Source: Pseudomonadota bacterium
GTDB taxonomy: Bacteria > Pseudomonadota > Gammaproteobacteria > Steroidobacterales > Steroidobacteraceae
NCBI GenBank assembly: GCA_023433515.1
Contig: JAEZCN010000058.1
Span: forward strand, 1 to 39,102
Direction: 5' to 3'
Length of the DNA stretch: 39,102 nt
Positions 9,741-16,712 of the stretch are shown piece after piece. Within the stretch, counting starts at the first letter, position 1; each line of letters opens with the position of its first letter. A program made the position numbers and the translations under genes. Below the pieces are notes generated by a model. It searched no databases, was not told the DNA's origin, and was given only the letters and a program-made list of their open reading frames with translations.

Positions 9741-11264
9741 TCAAGCATCGATCTTGGTTAGTTCGGCAAGAAACTTCGCAAAGGGTTTGATGTCTCCGGC
9801 CACACTGGCGCTCTCAAGCGCAGCCATGTAATCTGCACGGCGCGCGAGCGGAACGATGGTCCATGGATATCCGCCTGACGCGAGCATGAGATTCATCAGG
9901 AATCGACCCATGCGTCCATTCCCGTCCATGTACGGATGGATATACACAAACATGAAGTGGCCGAGGACGACGCGCACTGACGCCTCTTCTTCGCGTTCCA
10001 GCAAGTCAAACAGCGCCGGCATGAGCTCACGTACAGCCTCGACGTTTGGTGGCGTGTACATAGATCGCCGGATGTAGACAGGCGCATTTCGATATCCGGC
10101 GAGATCGGCGGCGCGCAGAATTCCTGCTGTGACGCTCGGACCGAACAGTTCGCGATACCAAGTGGTGTGATCGCGATCTGCAATGCGCCCTGCTTTCTCG
10201 CCCCCCAAGACCTTTCCGATGCTCTTCTCGACCGCCTGAAACGCCTGCCAGTAGCCGCGGGCTGTCAATGCGTTTCGGTGTTCCTGATCGTTTTTGTTGG
10301 TGTCGGGGTTCCAGTTTCCGACGCGAACCTTCTCGATGAGCGCCGCGCTGACTTTGTATCCCTCGATGGAGAGCGAGTTATAGGCATCGTCGACGTAAAT
10401 CTCTTCGACTTGCTTCAGATACGCGGCGGCATTCTTGGGGCGACCTGGCGCGGCCGGAAAGATGCCGAGCACGTCTTTGCGCATCCGCGCCCAGTCCATG
10501 CGCATGCGATTGACGTAAGGCGAAGTTTCGCGAGCACCGAAAGCAATGAGCGAGTGATCTTCGAACGGGTCGCTTTCGTTTACAGTGTATCCGGCAGTCT
10601 GCATCGCTCCGACGATGTCAACTGCGATCCGGCTCCGCCGAATGTTTCTGAAGGCAGCCGCCAGCCGTCCAGCGACTGTGCTGCGTCCTCCATCGAGCAG
10701 CCGGCTAAGGAGGTCGGATGCGTCTTGAATCATGGCGAGCGCGGCGCGCATTTCGGTCGGCCGGTCCGCAAATTGCGCCTGCGAGCAGGACAGCAATGCG
10801 GCAGGTAGTTTGTAGATCCGGACGCCGCCTTTGACTTCGCGATCAGCGGCAGGAGGCAAGTCGAGACGCACATCGAATATCGAAGTCCCGTGAATCAGCT
10901 TAGTGGGCTTGTTGTTTCCGCGCGGTGAGCGCACGAGCAGCTGTCGCGGCACAGTCCAGTTGCCCGTATGCAGGCTGATGGATTGCTCCGGACTGACGCA
11001 CCAGTCTTCGTCGAATCGCGAGTCGAGATAGGACGAGCAGAAGGACCAGAAGGAGGCGTACCAGGACGTGCTCTCGCCTGCCGGCTCATCCGGCCGGCAC
11101 GGGATGTACCAGCCCCTTATCACCTCTTTGACGAATCCGGCTTTGATCAGACGTTCGCGGTGCGTTCGGCTCATGTCGCTGGCGCGAAGCGCAACGCGCC
11201 CCGCGTCCTGAAGTTCTTTCAGTAGTGCCAGGGAAGCGGCCAATTTGTCGGAGGGCGTCACCAT
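9741..11264 (-). CDS. fic: Fic-domain protein (AMPylase-type) with N-terminal AbiEi-like region
   Basis: A 507-residue protein with a complete Fic motif HPYMDGNGRMGR (H443 to R454), expected to transfer AMP or a related group onto target proteins. An autoinhibitory motif SLSIEG (S297, E301, G302) precedes the Fic core, as in class II Fic proteins. The N-terminus (residues 1-60, with THRERLIKAGFVKEVIRGWY) resembles the winged-helix part of AbiEi-type antitoxins and may bind DNA. I chose ATG 11264 because the recognisable domain starts there and a promoter lies just upstream, although no clear RBS is visible. The frame stays open to GTG 11432, 6 nt after the mobC stop and just behind AGGA. That longer form would add a 56-residue tail with an eight-residue KPRN-type repeat encoded by the 24-bp repeats. 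Confidence 0.82.
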   Translation of the reverse strand: MVTPSDKLAASLALLKELQDAGRVALRASDMSRTHRERLIKAGFVKEVIRGWYIPCRPDEPAGESTSWYASFWSFCSSYLDSRFDEDWCVSPEQSISLHTGNWTVPRQLLVRSPRGNNKPTKLIHGTSIFDVRLDLPPAADREVKGGVRIYKLPAALLSCSQAQFADRPTEMRAALAMIQDASDLLSRLLDGGRSTVAGRLAAAFRNIRRSRIAVDIVGAMQTAGYTVNESDPFEDHSLIAFGARETSPYVNRMRMDWARMRKDVLGIFPAAPGRPKNAAAYLKQVEEIYVDDAYNSLSIEGYKVSAALIEKVRVGNWNPDTNKNDQEHRNALTARGYWQAFQAVEKSIGKVLGGEKAGRIADRDHTTWYRELFGPSVTAGILRAADLAGYRNAPVYIRRSMYTPPNVEAVRELMPALFDLLEREEEASVRVVLGHFMFVYIHPYMDGNGRMGRFLMNLMLASGGYPWTIVPLARRADYMAALESASVAGDIKPFAKFLAELTKIDA

Positions 11265-11279
11265 GGGTGATTGGCTAAA

Positions 11280-11375
11280 TCTAGGGTTTGGCGTTGTGCG
11301 GTTTCTAGGTTTTAGTGTTGTATTGTTTCTAGGTTTTGACGTCAAGCGGTTTCTAGGTTTTTGTGCTCCAGCGCC
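11280..11375. repeat. Four tandem 24-bp repeats upstream of fic
   Basis: tctaggktt begins at 11280, 11304, 11328 and 11352, exactly 24 bp apart. The copies share TCTAGG(G/T)TT and, in part, a GTTG or CGGTT tail; the fourth decays after its first half. They sit directly upstream of the preferred fic start and overlap a good promoter on the minus strand. An array with constant spacing at a promoter suggests cooperative binding by a repressor, plausibly the N-terminal domain of the Fic protein itself. The period is a multiple of three, so the array can also be read as protein. Confidence 0.75.
11317..11345 (-). promoter_or_regulatory. Predicted sigma-70 promoter for fic inside the repeat array
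   Basis: On the minus strand, TTGACG (11340-11345) and TACAAC (11317-11322) are separated by exactly 17 bp. They match the consensus at five and four of six positions. Both elements fall within repeats 2 and 3, so a protein bound to the array would block RNA polymerase. The transcript would start about 45 nt before ATG 11264 and could not encode the longer protein form. Confidence 0.5.
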
Positions 11376-11438
11376 CCCCGAATGGGCCGAAGAAGTCACG
11401 CTCCCGCTCAGTCGCGCTGGAGGCCGTGCCACCCGATC

Positions 11439-11990
11439 CTAAGCGCTCGCTTCGGAGTGCCCGACGCACCAACTCCGGAGGTTGGCTTTGAGCAACCCCT
11501 TCGTGTTCTCGCGCAGCGCTTCGCAGATCCTAAGCATCGCCCGGAACTCCTCGCGCACTGAGCCGGGCAATCCGCCTCCCTCATTCGCAACCTTGGCGAT
11601 CTGATTGATGTTTCGGCCAATGGCCGCCAGCTCCGCGATGCTGCGCTTGAGTGCGAGCAGCTCATCCTTTGGCAGCGGAGTGAGCGATCGCAGGTGTGCC
11701 CGCACCAGGACGGAGACATAGGTTGCCGCCGGCATCGCTCGAGCCGCAGCTCGATCGCGCAGAAGGACCTGATCGCTAGGCTGCAGGCGGACAGTCAGTC
11801 GCGCCTGACGAATCCCTCCTTCGTCTCGCCTGGGCTCTGAGAGCACTTCATCGCCCACGCTTCGGAGCATGACTTCGAGCAATTGCTTGAGCAGAGCAGA
11901 TTCGGTCCTCCCTTCGCGCTGCGCAAGCGCGCGAAGCCGTAGCTTCGTCTCCGCAGTCACGCGCAAGTGAATGAACGCCGATGCCGCCAT
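11439..11990 (-). CDS. mobC: MobC-like mobilisation (relaxosome) protein
   Basis: A 183-residue protein. The N-terminal part (IHLRVTAETKLRLRALAQ) looks like a ribbon-helix-helix DNA-binding segment. The C-terminal part (ELAAIGRNINQIAKVANEGG) carries the signature of bacterial MobC proteins, which help a relaxase open plasmid or element DNA at oriT. It is the first gene of a minus-strand run mobC-fic-NACHT and is divergent from the excisionase-like gene. No relaxase is encoded in the window, so mobilisation would need one from elsewhere. Alternatively the gene now serves as a local regulator. The family call is firm; the present function is inferred. Confidence 0.82.
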   Translation of the reverse strand: MAASAFIHLRVTAETKLRLRALAQREGRTESALLKQLLEVMLRSVGDEVLSEPRRDEGGIRQARLTVRLQPSDQVLLRDRAAARAMPAATYVSVLVRAHLRSLTPLPKDELLALKRSIAELAAIGRNINQIAKVANEGGGLPGSVREEFRAMLRICEALRENTKGLLKANLRSWCVGHSEASA

Positions 11991-12187
11991 GCGTGTGATC
12001 GTGAGACAAGAGCCGCCGCGAGGCTATCCTGCCTTTCACTCCAAATTCAGCCGATACCTCACGCCGAAGTACGCCGCGCAGTCACCGTCGCTAACTAGAT
12101 TTCGAGCGCCGCACGTCACTTAGCTTTAGGTCGAATTTCCCGCGATACCCCAACTGACAGCGCTCTCCCAGCGTGGAACCATGAGCC

Positions 12188-12583
12188 ATGAGTGACAACT
12201 CGGCCCTTGGCGATCGGAACCACACGTCGAAAGTGCATGCCGCGCCACCACCGCGCTTCATTCGATTGCGCGATGCACCCACGTACCTCGGCATGGACAA
12301 GAACCGCTTCAACCGCGAGGTGCGGCCGTGCGTTCTCACCCTGCGCATCGGCATCCAAGGAATCGCCTTCGATCGCGTTGACCTCGATGCATGGGTGGAC
12401 GACTATAAGAGCCGCAACGGGTGCCATGCGGCTCGCTCACTCAGGAGCAAATCATGGGAACCCAGAAAATGTCAGGCCTCACCAAGCGCGGTGGAACCTG
12501 GCACATCGACAAGGTGTTCAGAGGAACGCGCATTCGCGAAAGCACTGGAACAGGCGAGATCGTCAAAGCACAGGAACTGTTAG
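12188..12583 (+). CDS. Excisionase/AlpA-like HTH protein
   Basis: A 131-residue protein. Residues 24-75 (FIRLRDAPTYLGMDKNRFNR, then IAFDRVDLDAWVDDYKSRNG) match the short winged-helix layout of excisionases and AlpA-type regulators: an HTH followed by a beta hairpin ending in D-x-D-x-W. Such proteins bind attachment-site DNA and steer the integrase toward excision, or switch on its gene. It sits directly upstream of the integrase. The last 43 codons overlap the integrase coding region by 130 nt and show no domain, so they may be a nonconserved tail. The RBS is weak. Confidence 0.6.
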   Translation: MSDNSALGDRNHTSKVHAAPPPRFIRLRDAPTYLGMDKNRFNREVRPCVLTLRIGIQGIAFDRVDLDAWVDDYKSRNGCHAARSLRSKSWEPRKCQASPSAVEPGTSTRCSEERAFAKALEQARSSKHRNC

Positions 12584-13656
12584 CCAAGCGAATCGAGGAG
12601 ATTCGTGCGGCGCAGCTCTACGGCGTGAGGCCAGATCGCACGTTCCGTGCGGCAGCGACCAAGTTCCTGAACGAGAACCAGCACAAGAGGAGTATCGACG
12701 ACGATGCGCTTCACTTGTCCCAACTCGATCCCTTCATCGGGAACCTGTTTCTCAAGCAAGTGCATCTGGACAGCCTGCAGCCGTTCATCGCCAGCCGGCG
12801 AGCGGATGGCGTCAAGACCACGACGATCAACCTGGCGCTCGGCACGGTGAGGCGCATCTTGAATCTGGCGGCATCAGAGTGGCGGGACGAGCGCGGTATG
12901 ACCTGGCTGGAGCACGCGGCGAAGATCAAGCTGCTTCCGGTCAAGGACAAGCGAGCGCCCTACCCGCTGTCGCGCGACGAACAGGCGGCGCTCCTCCAGG
13001 AGCTACCCGACTATCTCGCGCGGATGTCGCTCTTCAAGGTCAACACTGGTCTCCGTGAACAGGAAGTCTGCGGGTTAAAGTGGGCCGACGAGATCGAAGT
13101 GCCGGAGCTCAACACCTCGGTGTTCCTCATCGAAGGCGACAAGGTGAAGAACGGACAAGACCGGCTGGTCGTTCTCAATCGCGTCGCGCGTTCGGTCATC
13201 GACAGTGTTCGGGGTCAACACGAGGAGTACGTCTTCGTTCGATTCCCGAAGCAGAGGAAGGCAAAGGCGGGAATGCCGCTCGTGGCACGGAAGAGTCTTC
13301 CACTGACGAGCATGAACTCGACGGCCTGGAAGAACGCCCGTGTTCGCGCTGCGGACAAGTGGAAGGAGCAAACCGGAAACGATGCGGCAGATGGCTTCCG
13401 CCGAGTGCGGGTCCACGATCTGAAGCACACCTTCGGCCGACGCCTCCGCGCAGCCGGCGTGTCCTTCGAAGATCGCCAGGACCTGCTCGGCCACAAGAGC
13501 AGCCGCATCACGACGCACTACTCCTCAGCGGAGCTGACAAGCCTGATTGCAGCAGCCGAGAAGGTCTGCGATGGAGACTCCCACAATTCCCCCGCAACCA
13601 CCTGGCTGCGGAGAAGTGCGGGAAAGGAAAACCGCGCCAAGCTGTTGTCGCGGTAG
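12454..13656 (+). CDS. int: Tyrosine recombinase (phage-type integrase)
   Basis: A 400-residue site-specific recombinase that moves the island in and out of tRNA-Arg. There is an N-terminal arm-binding region (residues 1-60), a core-binding region (60-160) and a catalytic domain (170-365). Catalytic residues visible are R201 (NTGLREQE), K232, H321 in HDLKHT with Lys where many relatives have Arg (K324), H347 (LLGHKSS) and Y356 (THYSS). ATG 12454 is chosen because AGGAG lies at 12443-12447; the in-frame GTG 12421 lacks an RBS. The stop is 7 nt from the tRNA-Arg, as is typical for integrases of tRNA-borne islands. The C-terminal tail encodes the right copy of the 17-bp direct repeat. Confidence 0.93.
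   Translation: MGTQKMSGLTKRGGTWHIDKVFRGTRIRESTGTGEIVKAQELLAKRIEEIRAAQLYGVRPDRTFRAAATKFLNENQHKRSIDDDALHLSQLDPFIGNLFLKQVHLDSLQPFIASRRADGVKTTTINLALGTVRRILNLAASEWRDERGMTWLEHAAKIKLLPVKDKRAPYPLSRDEQAALLQELPDYLARMSLFKVNTGLREQEVCGLKWADEIEVPELNTSVFLIEGDKVKNGQDRLVVLNRVARSVIDSVRGQHEEYVFVRFPKQRKAKAGMPLVARKSLPLTSMNSTAWKNARVRAADKWKEQTGNDAADGFRRVRVHDLKHTFGRRLRAAGVSFEDRQDLLGHKSSRITTHYSSAELTSLIAAAEKVCDGDSHNSPATTWLRRSAGKENRAKLLSR
13591..13607. repeat. 17-bp direct repeat, right copy
   Basis: Identical to 348-364. It lies inside the 3' end of the integrase gene, 56 nt from the tRNA. See the left copy for interpretation. Confidence 0.5.
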
Positions 13657-13663
13657 GAGAAGA

Positions 13664-13740
13664 TGGCGCGCCCGGAAGGATTCGAACCTCCGACCACCTG
13701 GTTCGTAGCCAGGTACTCTATCCAGCTGAGCTACGGGCGC
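13664..13740 (-). tRNA. tRNA-Arg (anticodon ACG)
   Basis: A 77-nt tRNA with encoded CCA. The acceptor stem is GCGCCCG paired with CGGGCGC, discriminator G, T-loop TTCGAAT, and the anticodon stem CCTGG/CCAGG holds loop CTACGAA, giving anticodon ACG (arginine CGU/CGC/CGA after inosine modification). Its 3' half, through the anticodon loop, is duplicated at 164-208 and is the island attachment site. The 5' half is host sequence and the 3' half was supplied by the element. Confidence 0.95.
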
Positions 13741-14095
13741 GTGGCTCGAAATTGAGGGCGCGCATCCTACCACAACGCATTTCCGGCCCGCGAAGCAAAG
13801 ATAACCCGATAAGAAACAATCACTTGCGGATGGCTCAAGCTCCGCCTGGCACACTCGTGGGGGCCCGCCGGGGCCCCGGGACGCTCCATTTCAGGGCGCG
13901 CGGGTCGGGAATTCCGCGGCCCTGTCCCATGCTGGCCGCCATGGGCGCATCGTAAAGTAGTTAGGCCAAGGTCTGATAGAACCTCGGCAAATGTGGGCAA
14001 TGTCCCGCGTCGCACTCGGACCCCACCTACAAGGCGCAACCGCCCCCGTTGTTACCATCCTCGCCCTTTTCTCGCGACTCCCGAGGGCTCCCGCG
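13741..14095. other. Intergenic region between tRNA-Arg and the stressosome operon
   Basis: This 355-nt region must hold the tRNA promoter (minus strand; a possible -10, TAGGAT, lies near 13763-13768) and the promoter of the rsbR operon (plus). A GC-rich self-complementary segment (ggggcccgccggggcccc, around 13860-13877) could fold. I see no coding sequence with support and no convincing sigma-70 pair for rsbR. Confidence 0.5.
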
Positions 14096-14944
14096 ATGGC
14101 CGATGCCACGATGTCGAACGTACTCAAGAAAAGTGGCAGAGAGATCCAGGCCAACTGGACTCGCGACATGGCGACCGCCGCACCGGGAGCCAAGGGCCGC
14201 ATCACGCCGCTCGAACTCGAGCAGCAGACGAGCGAATTCCTGAAGCTGCTGACCGACGTGGCCGAGCACGCGAAGTCCGCGGACATCTCCGCCACCGACT
14301 TCAAGCCACTGCGTGAATTCCTCGAAGGTATCTCGCGCTCGCGCGTGACGCAGGGATTCACGTCCGAGGAGACGGCCGCGTTCATCTTCTCGTTCAAGAA
14401 GCCGTTGTTCGCGGCGTTGCGCGCGGAGATCGGCAAGGACCCGGACGCCCTCGTCGACCAGGTATGGAATGCCACCGAGTTGCTCGACGCGCTCGGCATG
14501 CACACGGTCAGGGCCTACCAGAAGTCCCGCGAGGAGGTGATCAACCGGCAGCAGCGCGAAATGCTCGAGCTGTCCACGCCGGTGGTGAAACTCTGGGATG
14601 GCATCCTGGCATTACCGATGATCGGCACCCTCGACTCCGCGCGCACGCAGGTCGTCATGGAAAACCTGCTGCAGAAAGTCGTCGAGACCGGCGCGCAGAT
14701 CGCGATTCTCGACATCACGGGCGTGCCCACGGTCGACACGCTGGTCGCGCAGCACCTGCTCAAGACGGTGACCGCGCTGCGCCTCATGGGCGCGGAATGC
14801 ATCATCTCGGGCGTGCGGCCGCAGATCGCGCAGACCATCGTGCACCTGGGCGTCGACCTGCAAGGCGTGACGACGAAAGCGAATCTCGCCGATGCCCTGG
14901 CGCTTGCGCTTCGCCGCACGGGCAGCAATCTGAACCAGCACTGA
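14096..14944 (+). CDS. rsbR: RsbR-type stressosome sensor/scaffold (RsbRD_N + STAS)
   Basis: A 282-residue protein. Residues 1-155 are a helical sensory domain of the RsbRD_N type (IQANWTRDM, LEQQTSEFLKLL). Residues 160-278 are a STAS domain. The two threonines phosphorylated by RsbT in Bacillus RsbR proteins appear conserved: T208 in ILDITGVP and T247 in PQIAQTIVHLG. It should assemble with RsbS into the 1.8-MDa stressosome and release RsbT upon stress. ATG 14096 is preferred over the upstream frame (13991), which lacks RsbR-like sequence; the RBS is weak. It is the first gene of a six-gene operon, and its stop shares a base with the rsbS start. Confidence 0.9.
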   Translation: MADATMSNVLKKSGREIQANWTRDMATAAPGAKGRITPLELEQQTSEFLKLLTDVAEHAKSADISATDFKPLREFLEGISRSRVTQGFTSEETAAFIFSFKKPLFAALRAEIGKDPDALVDQVWNATELLDALGMHTVRAYQKSREEVINRQQREMLELSTPVVKLWDGILALPMIGTLDSARTQVVMENLLQKVVETGAQIAILDITGVPTVDTLVAQHLLKTVTALRLMGAECIISGVRPQIAQTIVHLGVDLQGVTTKANLADALALALRRTGSNLNQH

Positions 14945-15327
14945 TGGAACGCATCCCCATCCTGCGGATGGGCGAGTTCCTGCTCGTCACCATCCAGGTC
15001 GACATGCACGACCGGCTCGCGCTGCGGCTGCAGGACGACTTGTCGAACGCGATCCAGCACCACGCGAGCCGTGGAGTGCTGATCGACATCTCCGCGCTCG
15101 AGATGGTGGACTCGTTCATCGGCCGCATGGTCTCCGACATCTCCGGCATGGCGAAGATCCTCGGCGCGGAAACGGTGCTCGTCGGGATGCAGCCCGCGGT
15201 GGCGATCACGCTCGTCGAGCTGGGCCTTTCACTGACCGGTGTCGCCACGGCGCTCAACGTGGAGCGCGGCATGACGCTGATGCGCCACAAGATAGACGGC
15301 GACGGCGCACATGACCTCGCACGCTAA
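14944..15327 (+). CDS. rsbS: RsbS STAS-domain stressosome core protein
   Basis: A 127-residue single STAS domain (MERIPILRMGEFLLVTIQVD). The serine target of RsbT is S57 in MVDSFIGRM, matching Ser59 of Bacillus RsbS. Unphosphorylated RsbS holds RsbT in the stressosome; phosphorylation lets it go. ATG 14944 overlaps the rsbR stop (TGATG), implying translational coupling. The reading frame is open far upstream, but that part is the rsbR shadow. It overlaps rsbT by 17 nt. Confidence 0.92.
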   Translation: MERIPILRMGEFLLVTIQVDMHDRLALRLQDDLSNAIQHHASRGVLIDISALEMVDSFIGRMVSDISGMAKILGAETVLVGMQPAVAITLVELGLSLTGVATALNVERGMTLMRHKIDGDGAHDLAR

Positions 15328-15715
15328 CGGCGCGGCACCGCTCAGGTCGGAGCACGACATCGTCATGGCGCGCCAGGTGGTACGCCGGCTCACGCAGGAG
15401 ATGGGGTTCTCGCTGGTCGACCAGACCAAGATGGTCACGGCGGCGAGCGAGCTGGCCCGCAATGCGCTCGTCTATGGGCGCGGCGGCGTGATGAACTGGG
15501 AAAAGATCGACGGCATCGAACGTCGCGGCCTGAAGCTGCTGTTCGCGGACGAAGGCCCCGGCATCCCCGATCTGCAGCTCGCGCTCACGGACGGATGGAC
15601 CTCGGGCAGCGGCCTGGGAATGGGTCTCTCCGGAGCGAAGCGGCTCGTGAACGAATTCGACATCGACACCAAGGTCGGCGGCGGCACGCGAGTCACCATC
15701 GTCCGATGGAAGTGA
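15311..15715 (+). CDS. rsbT: RsbT serine/threonine-protein kinase
   Basis: A 134-residue GHKL ATPase-fold kinase with N-box ELARNAL, G1 box DEGPGIPD and G2 box GSGLGMGLSGAKRL. In known systems RsbT phosphorylates RsbR and RsbS and then activates a downstream partner such as RsbU. No RsbU-like gene is present here; the next genes encode an RsbT-like/phosphatase fusion and kinases. It lies 17 nt into the end of rsbS and 4 nt before the next gene, behind GGAG. Confidence 0.92.
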   Translation: MTSHANGAAPLRSEHDIVMARQVVRRLTQEMGFSLVDQTKMVTAASELARNALVYGRGGVMNWEKIDGIERRGLKLLFADEGPGIPDLQLALTDGWTSGSGLGMGLSGAKRLVNEFDIDTKVGGGTRVTIVRWK

Positions 15716-15719
15716 GGAG

Positions 15720-16712
15720 ATGGATACCGCCGTGAGAATCCGGGGTGTCAATGCGCAGCAGCGCTTCGTCATCGACGACGAGAGCAAGGTCGGAGAGGCG
15801 CGGCGCGCCGCGCAGGCGCTGGCATCCTTCGATCTCACCGCGGAGATCGCCGGCCAGGTCGCGATCGCGGCGACGGAGCTGTCCCGGAATCTGCTTCGCC
15901 ACGCACGCGGCGGCGAGCTGCTCGTGCAGCAGCTCGACGACGGCGAACACACCACCGTCGAACTGCTCGCGATCGATCGCGGCCCGGGCATGGGCGACGT
16001 GGCGGCCTGCATGGTCGACGGCTACTCGACGGCGGGAACGCCCGGGACCGGGCTCGGCGCGGTGCGCCGGCTCGCGGACGAGTTCGACATTCATTCCGCG
16101 CCCGGCCAGGGAACGATCGTGCTCGCGCGGTTCGGAGACCTGCTGCCGACGCGTTTCGGCGCGGTTTGCGTGCCCGTGGAAGGCGAGTTCGAATGTGGCG
16201 ATTCATGGCATCTCGAACATCGGGGCGACGAAGTCGCGCTGTTCGTCGTCGACGGGCTGGGTCACGGCACGTTCGCCGCCGAGGCCGCCCGCGCGGCGGT
16301 CTTGGCATTCGAGGTCGCACCGTTCGACCCGCCGCAGGATGTGATGACACGCGCCAACGAACGAATGACGAAGACACGCGGTGGCGCCGCGGCCTGCGCC
16401 AGGCTTTCGGGCAACCTCGTGAGTTACTCGGGTGTCGGCAATATCGCGGGCACGCTCGTCGCGCACGAAAAGTCGCTGGGGCTCGTCTCGCACAACGGCA
16501 CCCTGGGCGCGAACCCGAGGCGCGCGCAGCAGTTCGAATACACGCGTGAGCCGGGCTCCCTGCTCGTCATGCACACCGACGGAATCTCCGCGCGCTGGGA
16601 TCTCAGGCACCGGCCCGACGTGCTGGTCATGCATCCGGCCATCATCGCGGGAATGCTCTACCGGGATCATGCGCGCGGGCGCGACGACGCCACGGTGGTG
16701 GTGATCGCATGA
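15720..16712 (+). CDS. RsbT-like ATPase fused to RsbX-like PP2C phosphatase
   Basis: A 330-residue two-domain protein. Residues 1-140 are a GHKL/anti-sigma-like ATPase domain (TELSRNLLRHA, DRGPGMGD, GTGLGAVRRLADEFD). Residues 145-330 are a PP2C/SpoIIE-type phosphatase (VVDGLGHG, HTDGISARW, RDDATVVVIA), similar to RsbX. RsbX resets the stressosome by dephosphorylating RsbR and RsbS, so this enzyme probably closes the cycle and may also bind a regulator through its ATPase half. The last four bases overlap the kinase start (ATGA). Domain calls are strong; target proteins are inferred. Confidence 0.85.
   Translation: MDTAVRIRGVNAQQRFVIDDESKVGEARRAAQALASFDLTAEIAGQVAIAATELSRNLLRHARGGELLVQQLDDGEHTTVELLAIDRGPGMGDVAACMVDGYSTAGTPGTGLGAVRRLADEFDIHSAPGQGTIVLARFGDLLPTRFGAVCVPVEGEFECGDSWHLEHRGDEVALFVVDGLGHGTFAAEAARAAVLAFEVAPFDPPQDVMTRANERMTKTRGGAAACARLSGNLVSYSGVGNIAGTLVAHEKSLGLVSHNGTLGANPRRAQQFEYTREPGSLLVMHTDGISARWDLRHRPDVLVMHPAIIAGMLYRDHARGRDDATVVVIA

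Larger units (their letters stand above)
164..13708. mobile_element. Integrated genomic island in tRNA-Arg, about 13.5 kb
   Basis: It is bounded by a duplicated tRNA-Arg 3' half (164-208 and 13664-13708), with a tyrosine recombinase at the tRNA-proximal end pointing at the tRNA. Inside are an excisionase-like HTH gene, MobC, a Fic protein and two very large convergent genes. The two large genes look clearly less GC-rich than the host genes to the right, which fits horizontal transfer. No relaxase or conjugation genes are present, so at most it is mobilisable with help in trans. Attachment sites and integrase are seen directly; the element class (IME or satellite-like island) is inferred. Confidence 0.88.

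Noticed and set aside
15745..16344. Long Arg/Ser-rich open frame within the phosphatase fusion gene
   Set aside because: Composition typical of a shifted frame in high-GC DNA; the real gene has clear domain motifs.
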